From NCBI GenBank assembly GCA_039045975.1, contig JBCCJA010000011.1:1-64000 (forward strand): a stretch of DNA of 64,000 nt. The letters are read 5' to 3'. The notes under the pieces were generated by a model, which was not told where the DNA came from, ran no database searches, and saw only the letters and a list, made by a program, of their open reading frames with translations. This stretch comes from JBCCJA01 sp039045975 (GTDB lineage: Bacteria > Planctomycetota > Planctomycetia > Planctomycetales > Planctomycetaceae). This document shows, one piece after another, positions 46,461 to 54,029 of the stretch. The position numbers and the translations under genes were made by a program. Numbering within the stretch: position 1 is the first letter of the stretch; every line of letters starts with the position of its first letter.

Positions 46461-47456
46461 ATGACGGACGAGACACAGTCCGTCCGTTCCGACCCGATGA
46501 CCGCGTCGACCGACCCGTCCCCGCCGGCCGAAGACGACCTGCTCCGCACGCCGGGCCGGGCGGTGCGGCTGTGGTACGACGCGCTCGTCGACCTGTCCCG
46601 CGGGCCGCAGACGCTGCCGGTCGCGCGGCTGGTGAAGCTCGCCCGCGAGCTGCGGGTCGTCTCGCGGGAGGCGGAGACGTTCGACGCGCTCTGCCGGCAG
46701 ACGGTCGCCGAGGTCGGCCGCGGCTGGCCCGACGACGAGACGCTCGCGGCGGCGGTCACGTCGCGGCTCGGGGCGGCGACGGCGGTGTGGGTCGCGGCCC
46801 AATACGCGTCGCTGCGACAGCTCGAGCCCGACGCGGTGCTCGCGTTGCTGTTCGGGGACGCGGCCCGACTCGTGGGCCGGCCGTCGCGTCGGAGCGACGA
46901 CCGCGGGGCGACGCACGCGGCGACGTCGGCGGCGTGGCTGGGCGGCGTGGACGGGTTCCCGTCGGTCGCGACGCGGGCGATCGGGCGGCATCACGAACGG
47001 CTCGACGGCACGGGCCTGCCGGACGGGCTGAAGGCGGCGTCGCTGTCGCTGACCGACCGGTTCGTCGCGATCCTGGCGCGGCTGGCGGAGCGTGTCGGGC
47101 CGCTGCCGATCGAGAAGGCGTGGCTGCGGGCGGCGAGCGCCGTCGACTTCGAGTCCCGCTGCGGCGAACTCGACCTCACGCTGACGCACGCCGTGCTCGA
47201 CGCGTTGTCGCTGCCGGTCAGCGCCGACGACGCCTTGCTGGAGGAGACGCCGCAGGTGCTCGCGCGGACCGACCTTGGGCGGCGGCGACTGCGGCTCGAC
47301 GCGGCGGTCGCGGCCGACGCCGCCGTGCCGACGCCGCACATGGACCTCGCGGTCGCCGCCGGCGGCCGACGCCCGCCGTTGTCCCGTCCGGCACGGACCG
47401 GCCCGCGGAGCCGCGTCGACGTCGCCGAGTTGATGCGGTCGGCCCGCGGCGACTGA
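46461..47456 (+). CDS. HD-GYP-like domain protein with lost metal ligands
   Basis: 331 residues, mostly helical. The C-terminal half of an HD-GYP domain is recognisable: ATHAATSAAWLGG, then GRHHERLDGTGLPDGLKAAS (near 175-195), then LTDRFVAILARLAE. In true enzymes the HD dyad sits before this as LLHDIGK; here that place reads LLFGDAARLVG, so the dyad is lost, and GYP is GLP. Cyclic-di-GMP phosphodiesterase activity is unlikely; a degenerate sensor/scaffold is inferred. A competing overlapping frame (Arg-rich) is rejected. The ATG at 46461 begins a normally composed protein. Confidence 0.7.
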   Translation: MTDETQSVRSDPMTASTDPSPPAEDDLLRTPGRAVRLWYDALVDLSRGPQTLPVARLVKLARELRVVSREAETFDALCRQTVAEVGRGWPDDETLAAAVTSRLGAATAVWVAAQYASLRQLEPDAVLALLFGDAARLVGRPSRRSDDRGATHAATSAAWLGGVDGFPSVATRAIGRHHERLDGTGLPDGLKAASLSLTDRFVAILARLAERVGPLPIEKAWLRAASAVDFESRCGELDLTLTHAVLDALSLPVSADDALLEETPQVLARTDLGRRRLRLDAAVAADAAVPTPHMDLAVAAGGRRPPLSRPARTGPRSRVDVAELMRSARGD

Positions 47457-47514
47457 CCGGCCGGGACCGACCCCGCGACGCCCGAGAACGCCCCTCCGAG
47501 CCGAGTTCGCAACA

Positions 47515-48306
47515 GTGACGACGACCGACGACGACTACGTCGATGAGCTCGAACGGATCGAGGCCGAGTCGCCCGAGTCGCCGCGGGCGTACTGGCTGCG
47601 GGCGCGGCGGCCGTTCAGCTGCATGGTCTTCCTCGCCCCGCTGCTCGTCGCGCACGTCGTCCTCAGCCTGTGGCTGGGCACGGTCGCACCGGAGGTCCGT
47701 GACGCCACGGCCGAAAGCGGCGTGCCGGGCATGCACCGGATGATCCCGCCCGCGTTCGCGTGGGCCGTGCCGGCTTCGATCGGGTTCGTCTTGCTGCTCT
47801 GGAACGCTTACGGGCAGGTCCCGTGGCGGTGTCGGGCCGACACGCTCGGCGGGATGGCGTCCGAGTCGGTGCTGTTCGCGTGGGTCGTCGTGGGACTGGC
47901 CGCGGCGTTCGGCGTGACGTCTTCGGCGGCGTCGGCCGCGGACGGCGACGCGGGCGTCTCGCCGGCGATCGCGACGCTCGTGCACGGCGTCGACGCGGTC
48001 GGTGCCGGGTTGTACGACGAGACGCTGTTCCGTCTGCTGCTGCTGCCGTTGGTCTTCACCGTCGTGCGGGCCTGCGGGGCGCGGGAACGGTGGGCGCTGG
48101 CGATCGCGTTTCTGGCGAGCGGGTTGGCGTTCGCCGTCGGGTACCACGTCGGCCCGGCCGGCGAGACGGTCGCGCCGCTCGGCTTCGCGTTCCGTGCCGT
48201 CGCGGGGTGCGTGTTCGCGACCGTGTTCTGGTTCCGCGGCTACGGCATCGCCGCCGGCAGTCACGCGGCGTACGAACTGATCGCCGCGTTCGTGCTGGCG
48301 GATTGA
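47515..48306 (+). CDS. CPBP-family (CAAX protease-like) intramembrane metalloprotease
   Basis: 263 residues with six or more hydrophobic segments. The Abi/CPBP motifs are present in order: YDETLFRLLLLPLVF (motif 1, with Asp for the first Glu of EExxxR), FAVGYHVGP (FxxxH) and GIAAGSHAAYEL (motif with His). The role could be processing of membrane proteins or bacteriocin-type functions. The GTG at 47515 starts the acidic cytosolic tail. The gene ends at a stop codon next to a decayed palindromic element (copy E). Confidence 0.75.
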   Translation: MTTTDDDYVDELERIEAESPESPRAYWLRARRPFSCMVFLAPLLVAHVVLSLWLGTVAPEVRDATAESGVPGMHRMIPPAFAWAVPASIGFVLLLWNAYGQVPWRCRADTLGGMASESVLFAWVVVGLAAAFGVTSSAASAADGDAGVSPAIATLVHGVDAVGAGLYDETLFRLLLLPLVFTVVRACGARERWALAIAFLASGLAFAVGYHVGPAGETVAPLGFAFRAVAGCVFATVFWFRGYGIAAGSHAAYELIAAFVLAD

Positions 48307-48420
48307 AGAACCGGCCCGCTGCGCCGGCCGTGAACCGGTCGGAGGTTGATTACACGGTCCTCCACGGCTGGCGAGGAAATTGCGTTTAGCTCATCAGCCT
48401 TGGCCCGTGAGGGCCGAGGG
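48307..48420. repeat. decayed stop-codon palindromic element, copy E
   Basis: Immediately after the CPBP TGA comes a degraded GCCCGC..GCCGTG arm (48314-48331). The word TCCTCCACGGCTGGCG (48358-48373) follows, matching the right arm of copy C, and then a short palindrome GCCCGTGAGGGC (48403-48414). The rest of 48307-48573 holds no gene. Confidence 0.5.
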
Positions 48421-48573
48421 CATTTCGTTTGACGTGAGCAACAGGCGCACCGCGAGTCCGCTCTCGAACCCTCGCACCTGACGGTGCAAGGCTGGTGACG
48501 AAAACGGGTTGCGAACCTTCACGCAAAATCCTCGGGCGTTGCCGGCTCGTGTTTTGATCGGCCGAAGACCGAC

Positions 48574-49050
48574 TCAACTCCCCTGCACGACGGCCTGCAA
48601 CATCCAGAGATCCTTCTCGAACATCTGGGCCTTGGCGATGAGGATGTCTTCGGTGAGCGGGTCGTGGTCGCCGACCGTCTCGATCGCCTCGCGGAGGACT
48701 TTCGAGAGCCCGATCAACTGGTCCGAGACGGCCTTCACCGCGACGGTGTCTTCGACGTACTCGCCGGAGTAGGCCGGGAATGTCGTCTGCGCCGCGACGC
48801 TGGCGACGCGGCCGTCGGGCACCCCGCCGAGTTGGTTGATCCGCTCGGCGAATTCGTCGGAGGCGGCCCGCGCGTTATCGACGATCGGGTCGAGCCGCTC
48901 GTGCACCGCGAGGAACGCCTTCCCGTACAGGTTCCAGTGGGCCTGCTTGCAGGTCAGTGCGGTGTCGATCGTGTGGACGAGACACTTCTGCAGGGCGTCA
49001 CAGACGACCTTCGCCTGGTCTTCTGGCAGAACGGTGCGGGGCCAAAACAT
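48574..49050 (-). CDS. dps: Dps-type DNA-protecting ferritin
   Basis: 158 residues, four-helix ferritin-like fold. It stores iron with H2O2 and protects DNA under starvation or oxidative stress. The intersubunit ferroxidase ligands fit AHWNLYGKAFLAVHERLD (His) and DNARAASDEFAERI (Asp/Glu). The C-terminal helices are VSDQLIGLSKVLREAIE and GDHDPLTEDILIAKAQMFEK. Length fits Dps (about 155-170). The promoter side is divergent from the pseudopilin gene. Confidence 0.92.
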   Translation of the reverse strand: MFWPRTVLPEDQAKVVCDALQKCLVHTIDTALTCKQAHWNLYGKAFLAVHERLDPIVDNARAASDEFAERINQLGGVPDGRVASVAAQTTFPAYSGEYVEDTVAVKAVSDQLIGLSKVLREAIETVGDHDPLTEDILIAKAQMFEKDLWMLQAVVQGS

Positions 49051-49264
49051 GGGCTCTCCCGGTGTTTATCGGTTCGGATAAGTCCAGATCATTTCGACCG
49101 TCGCGGCCGGGCACATCGGGCCGGCCCCGAACCCGTCGGCCGGCCGGCGCATGCGAGATAAACGGACCGCGGTTTTCTCGACTGTCTGCCGTCGTCCGGC
49201 AATTTGAGGTGATTGCCTGACGGCGGGCTACGTTTGGTCTGCCTTTGCCTTTCCGCCCGATCGG

Positions 49265-49744
49265 ATGACCGACCGCTCCCTCGCACGACGCCGCGCCGGT
49301 TTCACGCTCGTCGAGTTGATCGTCGTCGTCGCCGTGCTCGGCCTGTTGGCCGCCGTCGCGATGCCGAAGTTCTCGGGCGTGGCCGACGAGTCGCGTCGGT
49401 CGGCCTTCGCGGCACAACTGGGGACTTTCGTCGACGCCCTCGAGACCTATCACGCCGAGCACGGCTCGTGGCCGTCCGACAGCCCGACCCGGCAGATGCC
49501 GTCGGAGTTGTCTCCGTATCTAAACGCCGCGGCTTGGGAGTCGCGGACCCCGCTCGACGGTGAGTGGGACTTCGAACCGAACGTCGGCGGCGTCACCGCC
49601 GCGGTCGGCGTGCAGTACTACTACGGGACGCCCGTCCCCGCCGACCTCGAAGCCGTCGACGCCGTCCTCGACGACGGAAATACAGAGACCGGTTCGCTCC
49701 GCTGGGTCACGACGGACCGGTTCTATTTTGTGCTCGAAGAGTAG
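49265..49744 (+). CDS. type II secretion/IV pilus pseudopilin
   Basis: 159 residues. Prepilin signal RRAGFTLVELIVVVAVLG, with the Gly-Phe cleavage site and Glu at +5, followed by the hydrophobic N-terminal helix. The globular part has a segment (GEWDFEPNVGGVTAAVGVQY) as in GspG/H-like minor pseudopilins of planctomycetes. Processed by prepilin peptidase and assembled into a secretion pseudopilus. The stop codon TAG overlaps AGAAGC, the beginning of palindromic element copy C. Confidence 0.88.
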   Translation: MTDRSLARRRAGFTLVELIVVVAVLGLLAAVAMPKFSGVADESRRSAFAAQLGTFVDALETYHAEHGSWPSDSPTRQMPSELSPYLNAAAWESRTPLDGEWDFEPNVGGVTAAVGVQYYYGTPVPADLEAVDAVLDDGNTETGSLRWVTTDRFYFVLEE

Positions 49745-49860
49745 AAGCTGTTTTGCCGTATTGAAAAGCCAGACGAGCCCTCGGCGCTAGCCGTGGAGGA
49801 AATAGGAACGACTTATTTATGTCCTCCACGGCTGACGCCGAGGGCTTGTTTCGTTGCTGT
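49743..49860. repeat. stop-codon palindromic element, copy C
   Basis: Arms at 49776-49800 and 49822-49846 are 25 bases with two mismatches (a distinct subtype, GAGCCCTCGGCGCTAGCCGTGG-like, cut here for length), around a 21-base loop. The left flank begins AGAAGC inside the pseudopilin stop codon, and AAGCTGTTTTG (49745-49755) recurs at the left of copy D (49874-49884). Confidence 0.8.
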
Positions 49861-49871
49861 CTTCAACATGT

Positions 49872-49982
49872 TAAAGCTGTTTTGATATCAGCCCGCAGCG
49901 CGAGCTGTGGGTGTATCGCACAGACAATGACAGCCACGGCTTGCGCCGCGGGCTAGTGACACCGTGTTTTGAAATCGCTTCT
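49872..49982. repeat. stop-codon palindromic element, copy D (inverted relative to B)
   Basis: Arms at 49890-49910 and 49934-49954 are 21 bases with three mismatches. On the minus strand the box at 49965-49982 matches copy B's left box at 17 of 18 bases, the gap is again 4 bases, and the 27-base core (49934-49960) differs at one base. It lies about six bases past the minus-strand glycosyltransferase stop codon, in the same orientation relative to that gene as copy B to its own. Confidence 0.85.
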
Positions 49983-49987
49983 GGCGT

Positions 49988-51142
49988 CTAAACGGCTTCC
50001 CCGGCGCCGACCGCGGGCCGGCCCTTCCAGCCGACCGGTTTCCCGACCCGGTCGCGACGCCACGCCTGCCACTGCAACGCGAGTAACGCCGCGATCCCGA
50101 CCGGGCCGAGCAGCACCGAAATCGCCGATTGCTTAAATCGAACGGCGATCACGGTCCGGAACAGATATCCGGTCGCGATCGCGACGATCGCCAGCTTCGT
50201 CGCGTCGTCGTGGGCGACGTCGAGCGGCTCGCCGAGCGGCAGGACCGCCCACGGCAGCAGGAACCCGCCGGCGAGCAGCAGCGTCCAGACCCAGACGCCG
50301 ACCGGCGTCGCGAGCCCCTCGGTCGCGTTCTTGCCCAGCCCGGCCCAGACCTCGGCCGCCGAGCGGTACATCCGGCACGACGCGAGCGACGTGAGGTCGA
50401 CGATGTCGGTCGACAGCCCCCGCGACCGATAGGCCCGCGGCAGCGTCACGCCGTCGTGCCGGGAATTCTTAATGACCTCGTGCGTCCCCGACGTTTCGTA
50501 CGCGGCACGGGTCGTCAGGAAACACTGCCCGCAGCCCGCCGCGAAGGCCGTCCGTTTCGAGAGTCGTGCCGCAGGTAACGGCAGGTACCCGAGCAGCACG
50601 ACGTGGATCAGCGGGATTAAGAGATGCTCCATCCACGTGCCGGTGATCTGCCGCGGCAGGCCGCTCAACAGGTCGAGGCCCCGTCGGCCTCGCTCGCCGA
50701 CGAGCCGGGCGAAGCAGTCGGGCGTGACCCGCACGTCGGCGTCGATCCAGCAGAACAGATCGTGCTCGGCGGCCTCGGCGAGTTTGAAGCAGGCGTACTG
50801 CTTGCCGTTCCAGCCGGGCGGCGGGCCCGATCCGCGGACGAGGCGGACCCGACGGTCCTCCGCGGCGAGACGCGTCACGATCTCCGCCGTGTCGTCTTCC
50901 GACGCGTCGTCGAGGACGACGCACTCGAAGTCGACCCCTTCGGTCGCGAGGACCGAGCGGACGCAGGCTTCGATCGAGCCCTCTTCGTTGCGGGCCGGGA
51001 CCAAGACCGACAGCGGCGTCTTCTCGCCCGGGGCCCGGCCCTGCCTCGGGCGTCGGAACACGATGAGGTTGCCGACCGCCAGTAACGCCGGCAGCGACGC
51101 CAAGCCGACCGCGACGTAAGCGACGAGGACCGGCAGGCTCAT
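49988..51142 (-). CDS. carotenoid-type glycosyltransferase (family GT2, CrtQ-like)
   Basis: 384 residues. An N-terminal hydrophobic helix, then the GT-A domain: LSVLVPARNEEGSIEACVRS, VVLDDASEDDTAEIV, the PPGWNGKQYACFKLAE signature and CWIDADVRV (DxD). Three or so C-terminal membrane helices follow. The GW-GK-A signature and the neighbouring acyltransferase and desaturase fit a C30 carotenoid-acid glucosyltransferase (CrtQ), but a lipid glycosyltransferase is an alternative. The ATG at 51142 follows AAAGG; an in-frame start at 51166 would overlap the upstream gene. Its 3' end adjoins element copy D. Confidence 0.8.
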   Translation of the reverse strand: MSLPVLVAYVAVGLASLPALLAVGNLIVFRRPRQGRAPGEKTPLSVLVPARNEEGSIEACVRSVLATEGVDFECVVLDDASEDDTAEIVTRLAAEDRRVRLVRGSGPPPGWNGKQYACFKLAEAAEHDLFCWIDADVRVTPDCFARLVGERGRRGLDLLSGLPRQITGTWMEHLLIPLIHVVLLGYLPLPAARLSKRTAFAAGCGQCFLTTRAAYETSGTHEVIKNSRHDGVTLPRAYRSRGLSTDIVDLTSLASCRMYRSAAEVWAGLGKNATEGLATPVGVWVWTLLLAGGFLLPWAVLPLGEPLDVAHDDATKLAIVAIATGYLFRTVIAVRFKQSAISVLLGPVGIAALLALQWQAWRRDRVGKPVGWKGRPAVGAGEAV

Positions 51143-51149
51143 GTCGCCT

Positions 51150-52100
51150 TTAAGGTGCCAGGTCACGTCGGTTCTCCCGCGTGGCGGCGTCGTGCCCGGC
51201 GATATATTTTTTCCCGCCGAACAGGCCGCGGACCCGGCGGAACGTGTCGTAGATCACGCCGACGCCCTCTCGGCCCGCTTTAATCACGCGGAAGCGTGCG
51301 GGGTCGCGGGCGATGGCGTCGTCCGCGAGGCCGTCCATCTCGGCGGTCAGGCGCGATTCTAAATAGGCCGTCCAGCGGTCGACCGGCTTCAGCGTCGCGT
51401 CGGTCCCGCCCCAGCCCTCGCCCGGTTCGCCGTCGGCCGACACGACCGTCGGCCGGCCGACGCGGATGAGCGCCTCCGGCAGCGTCTCGTTCCAGAAGAC
51501 GTACTCGACCGCGATCGGCACGAGGGTGAGGCCGGGGGACGACTTCGCCAGGTGTCCGAGCCCGGGGTCGAACTCAAGCGGGCGTACGCGTGGGTCGGCA
51601 AAGCGGCCCTGCGGCGTGATCCAGTAGGCGGCGTCGTCGTTCGCGAGGATCGCCCGCGACGTCCGCAGGAACTTCCGCAGTCCGGCCGCCGACCGCTCGA
51701 CCGGGAATAAGCCGAGTTTATTAAAGAGCGGGTACGCCTCGAGTGCTGCCGCGTCGATCGGGCTGTAGGCGGTCCGCCCCGTCCAGAACGCCGGCGCGAT
51801 GCCGAACCCGACGACGAGGTCCCACCAGCCGGCGTGGTTCATGTAGCAGACGACCGGCCCCGGCGTCGCGAACGGGTCGCCGGTCGAGTCGTCGACCTGC
51901 AGCCGGACCGCGTGGAAATGCCGCGGGACGTACCACGTGCAGTACTTTTGAAAACCCCAGGCGAGCCACGGCCAGACCGTCGGCGTCGGGTCGTTCCTTT
52001 CGGTCCGCGCGGACGGCGCCGCGTCCGACACGAGGGGTCGCGTCGGTGCCGGCGGCGGGTCGGCCGCGGTGCGGGGCTCGGCGGGGATTTCGATGCTCAT
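51150..52100 (-). CDS. PlsC-like acyltransferase (possible carotenoid acyltransferase)
   Basis: 316 residues. The acyltransferase motif NHAGWWDLVVGFG (HX4D), then motif II AYPLFNKLGLFPVERS, motif III YWITPQGRFADP and motif IV LVPIAVEYVF define the AGPAT fold. Its position between desaturase and glycosyltransferase suggests it esterifies the sugar of a glycosylated carotenoid (CrtO role), although glycerolipid acylation is possible. The stop is 7 bases before the glycosyltransferase start, so the genes are probably cotranscribed. Confidence 0.83.
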   Translation of the reverse strand: MSIEIPAEPRTAADPPPAPTRPLVSDAAPSARTERNDPTPTVWPWLAWGFQKYCTWYVPRHFHAVRLQVDDSTGDPFATPGPVVCYMNHAGWWDLVVGFGIAPAFWTGRTAYSPIDAAALEAYPLFNKLGLFPVERSAAGLRKFLRTSRAILANDDAAYWITPQGRFADPRVRPLEFDPGLGHLAKSSPGLTLVPIAVEYVFWNETLPEALIRVGRPTVVSADGEPGEGWGGTDATLKPVDRWTAYLESRLTAEMDGLADDAIARDPARFRVIKAGREGVGVIYDTFRRVRGLFGGKKYIAGHDAATRENRRDLAP

Positions 52101-52146
52101 CGGCTCGCGTCGTTGCGGCGGCTCGGTTCGCGGGGGCCGTCGTGGC

Positions 52147-52185
52147 CCCTCACCCCGGCCCTCTCCCCCTGCGAGAGGGAGAGGA
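52147..52185. repeat. REP-like hairpin (CCCTCTC / GAGAGGG)
   Basis: CCCTCTC (52159-52165) pairs with GAGAGGG (52173-52179) next to the word CCTCACCCCGGCCCTCTCCC, a common dispersed palindromic element in many high-GC bacterial genomes (recollection). It lies between the desaturase stop and the acyltransferase start. An unrelated family to copies A-E. Confidence 0.6.
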
Positions 52186-52191
52186 GATTTC

Positions 52192-53787
52192 TTAAGACTT
52201 CGCGTCTTGGTCGCACGCGTCGGCGGCGATCCAGCCCGACATCAACGCCATCGGCATGCCCGGGCCCGGGTGGGCCGATCCGCCGGCCAGGTACAGGCCC
52301 GGCAGGTCCTTCGAGCGGTTGCCCGGTTTGAACGCGCCGAAGAACCGCCCGTGGCTGGCGAGGCCGTAGATCGCGCCGTTGAGCACGCGGTACCGCTTGT
52401 CGATGCCCTCCGGCGTGAGGCTCGCCTCGGTGACGATGCGGTCCTCGATGTCTTCCATCCCGGCGGTCCGCTTCAACTTGTCGAGGATGACCTGCCGGTA
52501 CTCGGGCAGCATCTTAGACCAGTCGTGGCCCGGCCGCAGATAGGGCGTGTGGACCAAAATATAAAGCGCCTCGCCCCCTTCCGGCGCGACGGCCGGTTCG
52601 GTCTTCGCCGGGGCGCAGACGTAGGCCGTGGGGTCGGGGGCGGGGATGCCCTGCTTATAGATCGCGTCGAACTCTTCGTGGTGGTCGCGGCTGAAGACGA
52701 AGTTGTGGTGCTCGATGTGGTCGTAACGCTTATTAAGTCCGAGGTAGAGCACGACGCCGGAGCAGGCCGCCTCGTAGTTCCGTTTCTTAAGGAACTTCGA
52801 TTCGAACTTCGTCCCGCCGAGCAGTTCCTTGTGCGTCCGCACCGTGTCGGAATTGGAGACGACGGCGTCGAACCGCAACGTCTCGCCGGCCGCGGTCGTG
52901 ACGGTCGACGCCCGGCCCCGCTCGACGCCGATCCCTTCGACCGGGCAGCCAGGCCGCAGGTCGACGCCCAGTTCTTCGGCGAGCCTAGTCAGCGCCTGCG
53001 GCACGGCCCGCGTGCCGCCCATCGGGTACCAGACGCCCTCGTTGACCTGCATCGAGGCGATCCCGCAGAGCACCGCCGGCGACTGGTCGGGGGCGCTGCC
53101 GACGTACTGCGTGAAGTGGTCGAGCATCTGCGCGACGCGTTCGTCGGGCACGTGGCTGCGGATCGTCCCGCCGACCGTCGCGCCCATCTTGAGCGCCAGG
53201 AGGTCCTGCAGGACCTCCAAATTAAACATCCCGTCGGCCTTGAACGTGTCCATGATCCCGCCGACCGACTGCCAGAAGAAGAAGCGGTCGGAGACCTTGT
53301 GCAGCCGCTCGGCGTAGCGGACGAAGTTCTCGTAGCCGCCGCCGATCTCGGTGCCGGTGGCCTGTCCTTCGGCGGGGAAGTCGCGGACGAAGCCGTTGAT
53401 CGTCTCTTTCATCTTCGCGACGTCGGCCCGCAGGTCGAGCACGCCCCCGCCTTGTGACGCGTCGAAGAAGCACCGCCACTGCGGGTCGAGGCAGACGAGG
53501 TCGAGGTAGTCTTCGAGGTTCCGGCCGGCTTCGCCGAAGATCCGCTTCAGGACCGACGGCATCGTCAGGATCGTCGGCCCCATGTCGAAGCGGTAGCCGC
53601 TCTCGTTGTGCTGGGCCGCCTTCCCGCCGAGCCAGTCGTTCTTGTCGAACAGGGTCACGGCGTGTCCGCGGGCGGCGAGCGTGCAGGCCGCGGCGAGCCC
53701 CCCCAGCCCGGCGCCGACGACGGCGACTGTCTGCGGGGCGGCGGAGTTTTCGGTGGAGATCTCGGGTGTCGGCTCGGCGATCGACAT
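52192..53787 (-). CDS. phytoene/squalene-type carotenoid desaturase or oxidase (CrtN/CrtP/CrtI family)
   Basis: 531 residues. The FAD-binding motif VAVVGAGLGGLAAA (about 21-34) is followed by family segments FDKNDWLGGKAA, YRFDMGPTILTMP and, near the C-terminus, LYLAGGSAHPGPGMPMALMSGWIAA. It introduces double bonds or oxidises terminal methyls of a carotenoid precursor. In planctomycetes, squalene-derived C30 carotenoids use CrtN/CrtP enzymes together with the glycosyltransferase and acyltransferase seen downstream. Which of CrtN and CrtP it is cannot be decided by eye. The three genes read as one minus-strand operon. Confidence 0.87.
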   Translation of the reverse strand: MSIAEPTPEISTENSAAPQTVAVVGAGLGGLAAACTLAARGHAVTLFDKNDWLGGKAAQHNESGYRFDMGPTILTMPSVLKRIFGEAGRNLEDYLDLVCLDPQWRCFFDASQGGGVLDLRADVAKMKETINGFVRDFPAEGQATGTEIGGGYENFVRYAERLHKVSDRFFFWQSVGGIMDTFKADGMFNLEVLQDLLALKMGATVGGTIRSHVPDERVAQMLDHFTQYVGSAPDQSPAVLCGIASMQVNEGVWYPMGGTRAVPQALTRLAEELGVDLRPGCPVEGIGVERGRASTVTTAAGETLRFDAVVSNSDTVRTHKELLGGTKFESKFLKKRNYEAACSGVVLYLGLNKRYDHIEHHNFVFSRDHHEEFDAIYKQGIPAPDPTAYVCAPAKTEPAVAPEGGEALYILVHTPYLRPGHDWSKMLPEYRQVILDKLKRTAGMEDIEDRIVTEASLTPEGIDKRYRVLNGAIYGLASHGRFFGAFKPGNRSKDLPGLYLAGGSAHPGPGMPMALMSGWIAADACDQDAKS

Positions 53788-54029
53788 CGGCGGTTCCGGC
53801 TGCGGGGCATGGCCCCTCGGTCGTTGTGTAAGCAGGAAGATAGAGTAACGGCCTGATCTCCGGGACCGGATTTACCGGGATCGGGAATGCACCGATGAGG
53901 TTTTCTGCCGACCGGACCGCGATCGGTCCGCTGACGTCGCCGGGTCCGTCAAAAATATCTTGCCGTCAGACATCTCGCGTGATCACGATCGGTCGAGCGA
54001 AAAAAACTTCTCAGAGTCAGGTGACGGGG

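Noticed and set aside
46427..47518. A 363-codon frame overlapping the HD-GYP-like gene
   Set aside because: Very rich in Arg, Gly and Ala with no hydrophobic core. The competing frame contains recognisable HD-GYP segments.
48440..48530. Possible tRNA-like sequence near the Dps gene
   Set aside because: A TCTCGAACCCTCGCACCTGA stretch resembles a T-arm region, but no acceptor or anticodon stem can be folded around it.
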